From: Lathyrus oleraceus | Lineage: Eukaryota > Streptophyta > Magnoliopsida > Fabales > Fabaceae | Reading direction: 5' to 3' | DNA: 64,000 nt | NCBI RefSeq assembly: GCF_024323335.1 | Contig: NC_066584.1 | Location: 269,801,618 to 269,865,617 of the forward strand | Part shown: piece after piece, positions 1 to 11,160 of the stretch | Layout: each line of letters begins with the position of its first letter | Numbering within the stretch: the first letter of the stretch is position 1 | Notes under the pieces: generated by a model | What the model saw: the letters and a program-made list of their open reading frames with translations, nothing else | Databases searched by the model: none | Told to the model about the DNA's origin: nothing | Made by a program: the position numbers and the translations under genes

Positions 1-14
1 AAACACAATGATCA

Positions 15-687
15 TTACTTTGACTTATGGATAACTGTCGGAATATCCACAGCGACCCAATTATTGCAGATCCCTCCAGGGATGATGAAATTGCCAGAAT
101 CCTCTTCATCTTCTTCCAGAATAGCAGCAGCCTCTTCGTCTTGACCGGTGTGGATAAAACCTCCACTCTTGAACAACCCTTGCTTGTTGAAGACACCAGA
201 AGAATAGCCTATGCCAGCCCGAGATTTGTTGTCTTCCAGCTCAATCATTTGCCCCAAACCAGCAGTTGCACCATGCTCAATGGCCAACTTTGCATCTTTA
301 TAGGAAGCAAATGAAGGAGTTCACTTCTTAATAGGTTCAGCAATAGATAAAGCTTGGAACGGAGTTCCAACTTTATCCTCAGCATCTATATATGAGAAAG
401 AAGACAAATGGCTAACTAGGAGAGCCTTCTCTCTCCCCTACCACCACCAGCTTCTTATTCTTTACAAACTTCAATTTCTGGTGTAGGGTGGATGTCACGG
501 CGCCTGCTTCGTGAATCCATGGTCTGCCTAAGAGACAACTATATGTTGGGTGAATGTCCATAACCTAGAAAGTAATCTGGAAGTCACTTGGTCCGATTTT
601 GACTGAGAGATCAACCTCTCCAATCACAGTTTTGCGAGACCCATCAAAAGCCTTCACAACTACCCCACTCTGCCTCATGGGAGGCCC
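15..687 (-). pseudogene. Ogre A: post-protease part of gag-pro up to the intron donor
   Basis: This minus-strand segment continues the protease ORF with motifs shared with element B, such as KAFDGSRKT, SCLLGRPWIHEAG and LHQKLKFVKN. These belong to the retropepsin C-terminal half (the LLGRPW segment) and a linker toward RT. The last piece, 287-15, is open and ends in an acidic stretch followed by NNWVAVDIP. In-frame stops follow position 688, and a frame change lies between about 690 and 287. The coding sequence stops at a GT donor at 18-17, in the same codon phase as the intron donor in B. The downstream exon is off-window. Confidence 0.75.
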
Positions 688-2076
688 CTAATATGATAAC
701 TTCGCAAGAGTGGATTTTTGCAATACATTCAATGATGACCCAATGTCCACCAGCACATTGGACATGGCGTCGTCTTTGTAGCTTATAGATATGTGTAATG
801 CCAAGTTGTGGTCTCTTCCCTCCTCGGGGAGATCAGCATCACAAAAACTTAAATTGTTACAAGCGGTGATGTTTGCAACAATACTGTCAAATTGTTCAAT
901 TGTGACATTGTGATCCACATACGCCACATCCAACACCTCTTGCAGATCTTCTCTATGTGGTTTTGAATTCATCAGCAATGATAATACAGAGATTTTGGAT
1001 GGCGTTTGTAGAAGCTGATCTACAACGTTGTACTCACTTCTCTTGATGAGCCTCAACATCTCATCACAATCTTCTTTCGCATTTCCACTCGGGCCAGCAG
1101 AAGCAGGAGTTCTCAACGTAGAGGCAGGTTTAGCAACAAGTGCCGAATTCGGAGCGTTCACAGCCTTCCCAATCGGGCTTTCAGCATAATCAGCATTGTC
1201 GTTCCTTCGAGCGTCAGCTTGCGGCTTCGGCGGAGCCGAGAAAACACGACCACTGCGGGTTAGGCCGCTGACGTCGGCAATATTAACGACAGACGAAGAG
1301 GGCAGGGGAACCTCTTTCCCATTTTCCACTGCTACAGCATTGTAGCGATAGGGGACCGCGTTCTTAGAAGAGTATGGTATAGGGCCGGTTGGCTTAATAG
1401 TCAGAGCAGGAGAAACCTTCTGCTTGCTACCATCATACTTGATGACAACAGGCTCAGGTATCCGGAATACTAGAGAAATTATGTTGACTTCAACAGCATC
1501 TTCGTCAACATTTCTGTTTTGAAGGATCTCAATGACTCCCTCATCTAGCATTTCCTGAACATACTTGTGCACCTGGCGACAACCTCTCTGATTAACAAAA
1601 CAAACTCGACATCTATCGTGGTCATGTTCATAATGGCTATAATCACACAGCAAACGATGCATCTCGACCAACGATTGTCGAATATGACTGACATATTTGA
1701 CCTTGTACTTGCCAGGGCAGCCCTGGACCATATTGACAGATTTCCCATGCTCAGGCAATGGGTTCTTCTTCACATTTGGACCTACGTCCTCGAAAAACAA
1801 AATCCCACTTCTCACAAGGTCTTGCACCTTGGTCTTCAAGGGATAACAATTTTCCATGTCATTTTCGAGAGCACCGGAATGATATACGCAGTGAAGCTCA
1901 GACTTGTACCACCACTGGGGATTAGTAGGTACAGTGGGAGGGTCTCGTGGAGTAATTAACTTTCTATCAATCAGAGACGGATAGAGTTCAGCGTAAGTCA
2001 TCGGAATTGGATCAAAGGTGACCATCTTCCTCTCGTAGTTGGTGCTGGTGTTGTTGTTTCGAGGCTGGTAGGTCTG
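688..2076 (-). pseudogene. Ogre A: protease region
   Basis: An open stretch (2025-688) in the same frame as the gag ORF, separated from it by one stop at 2077-2079. It carries a long spacer and then a retropepsin-like segment near its C terminus. The catalytic triad position reads D-I-G in VLVDIGSSLNVL, where element B has D-T-G, so the active site is altered. An upstream Cys/His motif (CVYHSGALENDMENC) lacks the second histidine seen at the matching site in B (CPFHQGAPGHDIENC). The frame closes with a TAG at 688-690. The product would have been a polyprotein part that matures the Ogre capsid; this copy is unlikely to work. Confidence 0.8.
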
Positions 2077-3309
2077 TTATGGTGGACGATGTTGTTGCTG
2101 CTGATATTGCTGAGATTGTTGTTGTTGATAATGTTGGGCTTCTCTGAAAACAGGTGCTATATGAGCCACCTGATGCTGGTTGTTAATGGGGCGGGCAATC
2201 TTCCTCTTCACAGAGGGTCTTCTCTTGACATGGGAAGACACAACATGTGCCTCTCCCTCCTTCTTCTTTGCAAAGCTTCCATATCTCTTTGCTGAAGAGC
2301 CTTCATCTCGAGTCAAACGTCCTTCACGGACCCCCTCTTCCAGTCTCATTCCCATATTCACCATCTCGGTGAAATCTGAGGGAGCACTGGCTATCATTTT
2401 CTCATAGTAGAATGAACTCAAGGTCTTCAAAAAGATCTTGGTCATCTCTTTTTCCTCAAGGGGTGGCACTATCTGAGCTGCCAACTCGCGCCACCTCTGG
2501 GCGTATTCCTTGAAGGTCTCTTTCTCTTTCTGGGACATTGCCCTCAGCTGGTCCCTATCATGAGCCATATCCACATTATATTTATATTGCCTGACGAAGG
2601 CCTCACCAAGATCATTGAAAGAGCGGATGTTCGAACTTTCCAGACCCATGTACCACCGGAGAGCGGCACCGGACAGACTGTCCTGGAAATAGTGGATGAG
2701 CAATTGGTCATTATCAGTTTGCGTCGACATCTTGCGAGCATACATCACAAGATGGCTGAGAGGGCATGTGTTTCCCTTATACTTCTCAAAGTCAGGTACT
2801 TTGAATTTAATAGGGATCTTCACGTTGGGCACAAGGCACAACTCAACAGCACTTTTACCAAAAAGGTCATTCCCCCTCAGAGTCTTTAGTTCCTTGCGAA
2901 GCTCAAGGAATTGGTCTTTCATGTCATCCATCTTCTCATAAAAATTTGGACCTTTAGATGGTTCAGAATAGTAGATGGTATCTTCAACTCTTGGTAATCT
3001 GTGCACGACGGGAGGTGGCACTGAAAGGACCGGGCTAGATGCCAACAAAGAAGCAAGAGTAGGAGCAAAACCCTCTGGCATAAAATTGGCAAGCATTCCC
3101 CACGGGAATCCGGCTGGCATTGATGGCGCAAAGTGGGAGATCGCAGCAGGCACATTAGAAGTCACGATCTCAGAAATGACTGTCCTCTGGGGAGGAGTTG
3201 AGGGTGTCGGAGAAGACTAGCTCTGGGCAGCCATGAATGACTCCATCAGGGCAGTCAATCTGGCTACTTCCTCCTTCAGCTCGCAGTTCTGTTGTTCCAA
3301 ATGATCCAT
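2077..3309 (-). pseudogene. Ogre A: gag
   Basis: Retrotransposon gag of the Tat/Ogre type. The N terminus around MDHLEQQ is a Glu/Lys-rich predicted coiled coil (3309-3220). After an in-frame TAG at 3217-3219 the same frame runs from 3165 to 2077. The core capsid domain contains FEKYKGNTCPLSHLVMYARK, RWYMGLESS and FKEYAQRWRELAAQ, followed by a basic tail and a Gln-rich end. ORF1 lies upstream and the protease follows in the same frame after one stop. Conserved-looking residues (THRYYTRANSSKL) precede the chosen Met in frame, so the true start may be upstream or supplied by splicing. Confidence 0.85.
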
Positions 3310-3637
3310 CAGTTTCGATGAGTTGGCTCTGGTGTAGTACCGGTGAGTCAGCTTGTCTTCAAAATAAATGAAGAACATAGAGTTAGATCGTAGAACAAGA
3401 AGCCTGGAGCAAAACCTGCTTATGCACATGATGCATGCAATGCTTGTGCAAATGATTTGTTTTTATATCAGAGGAACTTTAGAGTTCTATTTGCAAATAT
3501 TGGAAATATTAAACTTTTATCACATATGGAAATATCTCATCAATAATATCTGGGAAATGTTTTTTACACCAAAGAAGTACAGTTTTGGTAACCAAATATA
3601 ATACAAGAGAGAAGGAAAATGATCATCCTATGGATCC
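3310..3637 (-). other. Spacer between ORF1 and gag in Ogre A
   Basis: AT-rich interval between the ORF1 stop and the gag Met. It includes the in-frame extension upstream of the gag Met and otherwise no coding signal. A pyrimidine-rich stretch ending in an AAG lies just before the conserved gag-side residues and could be a splice acceptor; this is speculative. Confidence 0.4.
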
Positions 3638-5089
3638 CTAGAAGCAATCATCTAAAGCTCGAGAGACTGGAAGATAAGATGCACGAAGCCTCTTCACCTC
3701 TTCCTCATAGGCTGCCTTCATATCTGCCTTCTCCTTGGCGAGACGATCGTACTTCCTCTTCCAAAACTTGGAAGACTGAGGAAGCAGAGAAGTCCATGCA
3801 ATATTAAGATCATCAATAACTTGATGCTCGAGGAACCCTATCAAAGCATCCTTCTCCTTGATCTGCTGAAGCAACTCCTCTCGTTCACGGATCCAAGCAC
3901 GTGAACGGTCTTCATCTCTCAACTCCTCTACTCCTTGGTCAGGGAGGGTTGAAGGCCCAGCCACAACCAAAGGTGTAGGTCTTGGATACTCGTAAGGCAT
4001 GAGGTACTCGGAAGCTCTCCTCCTAACCCAAGAAGTATAAGGCTCCAAAGCGATACAGTTCTTCGGTCCTAGCTCCTTCCTTCCTTTCTTATGGATCTTG
4101 CGCCAAGCGCGGACCATCCTGCCCTTCAAGCCTTGGGGATCTTTAACCTCCTGAAAGAACACACCCTCTAACAGAACGTTATTGGGTTTATCCTTTAGGG
4201 GGAACCCAAGCTGACGACGTGCCAAAATAGGGCTGTAGTTAATCCCACCATATGTACCAAGAAGAGGCACATTGGAGAATTCACCATAAGAGTCGATAAT
4301 CTGCACACCATCATACACACGGTTGGACCAAAAGATATCATCATTGGTGAGAGACATAAGTCTCGTGGACCACCGTAGACATCCTTTGTTCTCCTTGAAG
4401 GCGACCGTCTGCGGCAAGTGAGAAATAAACCACTTGTACAACAAAGGCAAACAGCACACAATGGTACCACCACCCTTTGCATTCCTCATATGCAAAGAAA
4501 AGTAAGTGTCACCCAACAGAGTCGGAACGAGATTAAGAGTGGAGAAAATCCTAATAGCGTTCACATCTACAAACTTGTCGATGTTGGGGAATAACACTAG
4601 CCCATAGATGAGAAGTACAAATATGGCCTCAAAGGCGTCCTCACTCATGGCCTTCCCATACATAATAGCTTGAGCAATGAGGAACTCAGAAGGGAGACCT
4701 TGAATTCCACCTTTGGTAGTCATATGCGCACCAACCAGAGATTCATCTATATGCAACATATCAACTATCTCTTAGGAAGCAGGAATACTCTCTAAGCCAC
4801 TGAACGGCAACTGGTCTAGAATAGGTATACCCGCAAGGTGGGCATACTCCTCAAGTGTAGGCAAAAGCTGGAAATCCGGAAAAGTGAAGCAACGGTACAA
4901 GGGATCATAAAACTGCACCAATACACTCATCAATCCTTCGTCCACTTGAGTAGTCAGAATGGATAGAAGCTTCTCAAAACGAGCTTTGAAACCCAAGGGA
5001 TCTAATACATAGGATGTCAAATTCCTTAGCTCTTTCAAGTCTGGTTGTCTGAAACTGTACTTCTTCGTATTCCTTCTTTGTCTTTCCAT
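3638..5089 (-). pseudogene. Ogre A: ORF1 (extra ORF upstream of gag, DUF7745-like)
   Basis: About 483 codons from the Met of MERQRRNTKKYSF at 5089. The single frame is interrupted by one in-frame TAA at 4774-4772 (codon 106). The N-terminal half (for example FPDFQLLPTLEEYAHLAG and the later SEFLIAQAIMYGKAM, FVLLIYGLVLFPNID) resembles the plant-specific domain I know from Ogre ORF1 and legume DUF7745 proteins. The C-terminal part has a Trp/Arg-rich segment (MVRAWRKIHKKGRKELG) and then a long charged helix (REREELLQQIKEKDALIGFL onward), likely a coiled coil. The biochemical role of ORF1 in Ogre is not known to me. Apart from the one stop it is remarkably open compared with the rest of element A. 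Confidence 0.8.
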
Positions 5090-5988
5090 GTTTGAAAATT
5101 TGCAAATAGACCTCTTAAGTTCCTTGAAAATTTTCTTATTGTTGATGATATGGATGCAAATGGGTGCATGAATGCATGGATGCAACAATCACACTCAAGG
5201 ATCAAGCAAAGCACACCAAACAAAGGTCATGGGATGGCTCGTGTCATCCTTAATATCAATCATCCATTTTGGTGGATTATGGTTTACACCTCATCAACAC
5301 CCAAGTTCCATTGATATTAAGGATACACGAATGGATCAACCATGAATCAAGGGTTTGTTGCAAGTCACGAGCATGGAGTCTCGATTAAGAACCACCCAAA
5401 GGGAGTGTACTAGGGTTTAAACCTGCCAAACATGTTCTACAAGAGGTTCCCATAGTCATCATCCCATCTTTCGGATATTATAGGAGAAACGACTACTCGT
5501 ATTCCAAAAATATTCTCAAGAGAGACTCTTATGAGTGTAGTATCGCGTAACAATCGTATCAAATCTTACACTTGAACGACTTTCGCACTACATCCTAAGA
5601 ATAGGCCAAGATGGGCTTGGTAAACTAAGGTCCTTGGCTTCTAAGGTCTATATTGGAAAGAGTAATGTCTAACCACAACTACTTGTGTGACATTATTGAT
5701 CCCAACATGACCTCCACCAAGTGAATGGGCTTGCAAGTCAACTTGCTAAGGAATAACTCCACACAAGTCAACAAGACTATGACATTCTCCTATCCTAAGT
5801 GCACTCGAGTTCGGGTATAGAACTCATCTCACAAAGATCACCAAGCATACAAGGAATTAATATTCAAGTAATTCAATCATTACATATAATACAGTAATCC
5901 CAAATTGCACAAAAATATGTCACAAACAATATACAATACAATACAACACAATATGAAAAGTAGGCAAAACCCACTAGGCAAATGACTT
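5090..5988 (-). other. 5' leader of Ogre A between PBS and ORF1
   Basis: Nine hundred bases with no supported coding region. Direction is given by the PBS above and ORF1 below. Short open frames here are scattered and have no family signature. The part near 5220-5340 has two similar stretches (ATCCTTAATATCAATCATCC, and an inverted match at 5311-5330) that could form a weak stem. Confidence 0.5.
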
Positions 5989-6005
5989 CCCCAGCAGAGT
6001 CGCCA
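5989..6005 (-). other. Primer binding site of Ogre A (tRNA-Arg type)
   Basis: Minus-strand sequence TGGCGACTCTGCTGGGG directly downstream of the LTR. The identical 17-mer occurs next to the LTR of element C at 55327-55311. Ogre/Tat elements are known to use a tRNA-Arg type primer. Confidence 0.85.
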
Positions 6006-6350
6006 CTTTTCTATAGCGGGGTATTCGTTACCATTAGAGATATTGACTAAATCCAAGGTAAACCATACAAGTCGAGTTGCCACCGCACTTCTATTTATCC
6101 AAAGGAATGGGTAGAAAGCGAACAAAAACCTAAAAGTTTTATCAAATTAAAAACTAGTAAAAATGTCAGAGATTTGGGTAAGGGGGTTGGTTATGCAATG
6201 AGAAGGTTTTAAGCACCCAAAACATCCTAGGTTCTCATAGGGAGCCCTTCTCATATTGGTTGTAAGGTTGGTATTTTGTGAAAATTTATTTGTGCAAACA
6301 TGATTGAAGAGATGAGGAAAGAATATACAAGTTTATTTACATTTTGTGTT

Positions 6351-6418
6351 TGGATGGATGAACCCATTGCCTACGTACCATCTTAAAAAAGATTAGGATC
6401 AAAACCTCGTAGTTCGGG
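6351..6418 (-). other. Double-hairpin module of the Ogre A LTR
   Basis: Contains the block shared by all three Ogre-type LTRs here: GAACTACG, a spacer ending TGATC, a stem, GTACGTAGGCA, then a second stem. Outer arms CTACG/CGTAG pair, the inner stem is ATCTT/AAGAT, and the second hairpin pairs ATGG with CCAT. It sits about 0.4 kb before the LTR end. Confidence 0.55.
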
Positions 6419-8637
6419 GTAAAAATCTCAAAACAAGTTGGTGAATTGATTGGTCCAAAAGCCTTAAGGTCTTTTGTTATCCAAGGGAGAAAACTCAACC
6501 CAAAACCACAAATCCACCATGTGAGGATAGCTTCAACATGCTAGTGAGGGGTTAACCCTATAATAAGCATGGAAGACTCATTGTCCATCACTAAGGATAT
6601 AGGTGAGTATTATATCTACCTCAAGGATAACTCAAACCTAATAGCTAAAGGTTATGAAAAGTTTTGATAAGAAAGTGGCCATTGAAACCACAAAAAGACG
6701 TTTGAATGGGTTATATTTACCAATGAAAGGGTATGTACAAAGTATGGTCAAAGTTGACTTAAAGGTTCAATTCAAAATAAGTGTTATGAAAAGTTTGAAA
6801 ATCAAAAGCATAAGGCTTAGGTTTCTATTGTTTGAAAACAAGTGTTAAATGTTTGCACAGAAGTTTTGGCTTGGGTTAGAGTGGAGGGAAGAAGAAGAAT
6901 GGCTAAAGTCCTAATCATACAAGAGGTAAGGGATAAGAAGTAAGACCATAAATGGAGTTCCTCTCTTGAGATCATATTGATGATCCAAGTAGATCCCATC
7001 CTTTGGAATATGCAAGCAAGATAAGCAAATACTCAAGCAATCAAGCACACAATCAAAACAACCTCCTAGGAATCTTCCAATGGCTTTTAGATCTCTCTCT
7101 CTCTTAGAAACTTATGGCAATGGTTCCTCAATTTGGCTCAATGTTGGAATCCTAGCACAAGAATACACACATCAAAAAGTTCTATCAACAAACAAAGAAT
7201 GAACAAGAATGAGTTTAGAAATTGGTCCTTTCAAAGTTCTCTTCAACATTTATAGCACTCTAAAGGCCCAATGCCTCGTTGCTCTTTGACTCCAAATTTG
7301 CATAGGGAAAGTCCTAAAGTCTAAGTCCATTTGTTCATTTCTTTGCATTTGGTCCACAACAATCAAAACAAAACACAAACACAATGATATATACACAATT
7401 ATGTGCTCAACTGAGCAAAAGGAAAATTGCATTAACATAAACATGTGCTCAAGTGAGCAAAGGAAAAAGCAAATGAATAATATGTAGAAGAATAATAAAT
7501 TGCATAAATGTAAAGAGTAAAAAGTAAATGTTAATAGTTAATGATTAGTGTTAGTAGTTAGTGTGCCAAAAGGCAAATTTAGCGCTATGTTAAGCAATCG
7601 TAATTGGACTTATGTAGAAGTCACAACTATCTGAGGCCGGTCAATAATAATGTGGGCAACAACACAAGTTAGAAGTCTTGACCAGTGAACCAAGTTCCAA
7701 CAACTTGCCATGCCAAAAGAAGATGAGAAATAATCTTGTATTGGTTTAAGTCCTTTGCATGATTTAAGAAGCAATCTATCCTTAATGCAAAGCCGTTCAC
7801 TTGATCATTTGATCAAGATGAATTAGATTTGAATCAAGGAAGATTAAACCTCCCTAATCAATGTTAACTTATCAACCTTTAACTCATTGATCAAAAAAGA
7901 AAAGAAGAAGAAGAAGATGAAGATAATGGAAATGAAGAAAATAAAGTGAATTAGATGAAATGGAATGTACCAATCTACCAATGTTGACCAAAGATAGGGA
8001 AGATCAAGGTCAACCCATAAAAAACAGAAGTGAGATGAAGATTGGAAGTCAAGAAGTAAGCAAAATATTTTTGGCATTTTTAATATTTGAAAATAAACTT
8101 GAATTAAAATATTAAAGAAAGGTCAAACTTCAAATTCACTTCAAATCAACTTTGAAAAGTCCAAGTGAATTATCCCAAGTTCAACAAGGTCAAACAAAGT
8201 TTGACAAAAAATTTCAGCATTTTTAAAGTTCAGAAACTATTTTTAATCCATTAAAAATGAAGAAAAATAACCTAATTGAACTAAAATCTCAAATAAATCT
8301 CAAATCAATTAATAAATTGATGAGAATATTTTTCATAGATCCAACATCATTCAAAGAGGTTGAGAAAATATTTTTGTATTTTTTGAATATCAAAAACTAT
8401 TTAAAATGAATTAAAAATAACCAGAAAAGAGAAAATTACTAAAAAATAGCAAATGATAAAATAAAAAATATTAAAAGTCATTTTTAGAAACTAGAAATTA
8501 AAAGAGAAATAATGCAATTGGTCCCATATTTTTTGGACCAATAATAAAAGAGATATGGGTTTTAGAAATAAAATGGAATTAAAAGAAATAAAAGAAAATA
8601 AAATCAGAAATAAGAAAATATGAAAAAAGGAGAGGCG

Positions 8638-8674
8638 TTGGATGATGGCTCATTAATTGAGCTGGCACATCCAA
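8638..8674. other. Nested palindrome in the Ogre A LTR
   Basis: Outer arms TTGGATG (8638-8644) and CATCCAA (8668-8674) enclose the perfect inner palindrome GCTCATTAATTGAGC (8648-8662). The matching place in the B LTRs keeps both pairings with different arm sequences. Confidence 0.6.
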
Positions 8675-9376
8675 GGGCTATCAGCGCGCGCCTACCAAAG
8701 TCCTTAGTCAAATGAATCACATGGCGCGTTATCAAAAGTCATAAGATCTGATGGTTGTGATATAAACTGGGAAATGCATCCAACGGCTCATGTTTGATCT
8801 GGAAAAGAGACGGTGGTCAGCGCCACCGTCTTCTCCGGTGAGCTCTGGCGAAGATAAAAAAACACAGATGTTCAAATGCTAACTAAAATCAACGATCCAG
8901 GCACCATTCGAAAGGTGAAGTGATGTACATCACTCCTATGCCACTCACTTCCACTCTAGATTCCTATTAAGAGAGAAATCAGAGATGGAAGTTTGGTGGT
9001 GTTCAACTGAACTTGCTCAATTTTAACAATTAAGCACACAATAATGATGCCTCTATAGAGAGGACTTCAGACAACACAATATCAAGGCAAATGGAGCAAA
9101 TTATAATGAGATTCGAAGCAAATTTCAGTCGAGCAAAACCTTTGGATTGTGAAGAATTGAGTCACTCTCTTTGGTTCCTTTTGCAAACAGAAACTTCAAT
9201 AGATCAAATGATGAAGGTCTAGGAACTTTAGATCTGAAAATTCAACCAAATGTAATTGAATTTCATATCTGAATTTTTGGAGAAAAATGGAGTTGTTCCT
9301 TTAGGTATGCCTAGGGATTCAATCTTGCAGCATTTCAGGCGCCTTCAGGTTGGAGAATTGAAGAGCTATGGCAAGG

Positions 9377-9384
9377 GATTTATA
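9377..9384 (-). promoter_or_regulatory. TATA box of the Ogre A LTR
   Basis: TATAAATC on the minus strand, at the position matching the TATAAATA boxes of both B LTRs, about 1.5 kb inside the LTR. Inferred to drive genomic RNA of element A. Confidence 0.5.
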
Positions 9385-10901
9385 GATGGAGAGAGCTGAA
9401 TGCATGAGCTAACTCGTGTGCATGCCAAATGGATTTTGCATTGCATGGTCTTGTGTGATCATGTGGAAGGCCCAATGAAGGCTGAAATAACCTGCTGAGT
9501 TCATGTGAAATGCAAATGGACGTGTACATCAAGTGTAATCAGCTCATGCATGGCAATTGAATTGAATTTCACAAAATGCACTTAATTCTTCATGTCTTCG
9601 AAAATGGTTCTTCCAAACTCCAAATGCTACCTTATGAGTAATGGTTAGAAAGCTTGTTGCATAAGGAACAAATGCTATGTTGATCAAAATTCCAATTGGG
9701 CCTTGGAAATTAGTCAAATTTGAGCTTGAAGTGTAGGGTGCAAAACATGCATATGTGAAGTTTCCAAATTTGGCCAATGTTCAAGCCCTTGTGTCTCAAT
9801 GATGCAAGCTCCAAATGATAAAATCTTCAACATGAAAGTTGTAGATCTTTTCAATACAATAAATTTGGACTTAAATTTTGCATAATTTGGATTTTAATGA
9901 AGAAGTTATGGGCACTTGAAGTTGGACTTTTTCACATTTCAATGCATTTGGCCCAAAGTGACCTATAATGTTTTGCATTATCACATGTATTTCTTTTGAG
10001 ATTTTGAAATTTTTCTCAACATGACATTTGAACTAGACACAATAAGCTTTCTAATGCATTTGGTCCCACCTCAAGATCATGAAAAATGAATGAGTTATGT
10101 GCTTGGGAAGTTGACCCAAACTTAGGGTTTCAGTCAAAATGACCTATAATGTCTTGAAATGGATGATGATCTTCCAAGATTCAAATAAAATTTTGATGAA
10201 TATTAAAGTTGTTCATATTGGCCTTAAGAACATTTTTTCTCTTGGGATCATATCCATTTGACCAACACATAAAAAGTTAGGTCTCAGTGTATTTCAAGAT
10301 AGTCAGATGAATTGACTGATCAACTTCTCAAGTCCACAACTCATACCTTGATGAATTGATGATTGAGTGCACTCAAATAAGTTCAAATATGCATGAAATG
10401 ATAAACTATAGAACTTCCCTTGATTGTATTTGACCATGGGTTGAGGTTGCTTCAAGAGCAAGGCACAGTTGATGAACAGATGAATTAGGGTTTCCTTGGG
10501 AAACAAACCTCAAACCCTTTGACTTACTTTGATCAAAATGTTGAATTGAGATACTTGGGAGACATATTTGATGGATGGGAGTTTTGGGAACCATTACCAT
10601 GCTTGCTTTCATCTCCTCTTGACCTTTTCATTGCACAAAGGATCTCCTAAAAGCTTTTAGACCTTGTGATTGCTCAAGCTACAAACAAGAAATGTTAGTG
10701 ACATATTTTTTTGCTTTTGGTTAGTAAATAAAATGAGAAAAGCAATGATATACAATTCAAGCATGCTTGGTGATCTCAAACCACTCACAAGAGGTCCCAC
10801 CCAAAGGCAAAGGGAACCAAGATGCTCATGATCCTTAAGGCTTTGCAAATGCAATGTTATGATGCCATGAGGGATCTTGGGGCCAAAATTAGGGTCTTAC
10901 A

Positions 10902-11145
10902 GTGCGAACATGGACTGTGCTAGCTGACATGGCCCAACCATATTGGCCACGGGTTTTATGTACTAGGGGACTCCTCTTCTTGCATTTTTCAATCCTTTTC
11001 TGTTCCACTTAGACTCTTGGCACTTCTTATTATCTGAAAACATAAAACCATATAAGAAACCAGTAAAAGAAGAATAAAACAAGGAAATAAGCATTAGAAA
11101 TACTGATAAAAAAAACACAATACGCAATATAAATCACAATTATCA
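10902..11145 (-). repeat. Partial 3' LTR of Athila-like relic E
   Basis: Begins TGATAATTGTG immediately after the polypurine tract and is cut at 10902 by Ogre A. Only about 244 bases remain here. Confidence 0.5.
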
Positions 11146-11160
11146 AACTCCCCTCAACTT
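11146..11160 (-). other. Polypurine tract of relic E
   Basis: AAGTTGAGGGGAGTT on the minus strand directly before a TG-starting LTR edge, the usual arrangement at the 3' end of Athila-type elements. Confidence 0.5.

Larger units (their letters stand above)
1..10901 (-). mobile_element. Ogre-like Ty3/gypsy retrotransposon A, 5' part (pol off-window)
   Basis: Read on the minus strand the order is: LTR starting TGTAAGACCC at 10901, PBS complementary to a tRNA-Arg type 3' end (6005-5989), leader, a large extra ORF1, gag, aspartic protease, and the first pol exon up to a splice donor at position 18. An extra ORF upstream of gag, a tRNA-Arg type PBS, a multi-kb LTR and an intron in the gag-pol region are hallmarks of legume Ogre elements (Tat lineage). 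RT, RNase H and integrase lie beyond position 1. The copy is dead, with several in-frame stops and at least one frameshift. Its LTR edge abuts an Athila-like LTR at 10902, so A appears inserted there; the partner target duplication is outside the window. Confidence 0.9.
6006..10901 (-). repeat. 5' LTR of Ogre A (about 4.9 kb)
   Basis: Starts TGTAAGACCCTAATTTTGGC at 10901 on the minus strand and ends just before the PBS; the exact last base is uncertain by some 10 bases. It shares blocks with the LTRs of B: the 5' end, the GCAATCGTAATTGGACTTAT block (7587-7606 here, 39462-39481 in B), the palindrome, and a GGGTGCT..ACCTTC block near the LTR end. All ORFs in this span are short and unsupported. 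It contains a TATA box (9384-9377) and two structured elements listed separately. Confidence 0.85.

Noticed and set aside
6654..7444. Frames of about 60 residues within the Ogre A LTR
   Set aside because: Chance frames in AT-rich LTR sequence, not conserved in the B LTR.
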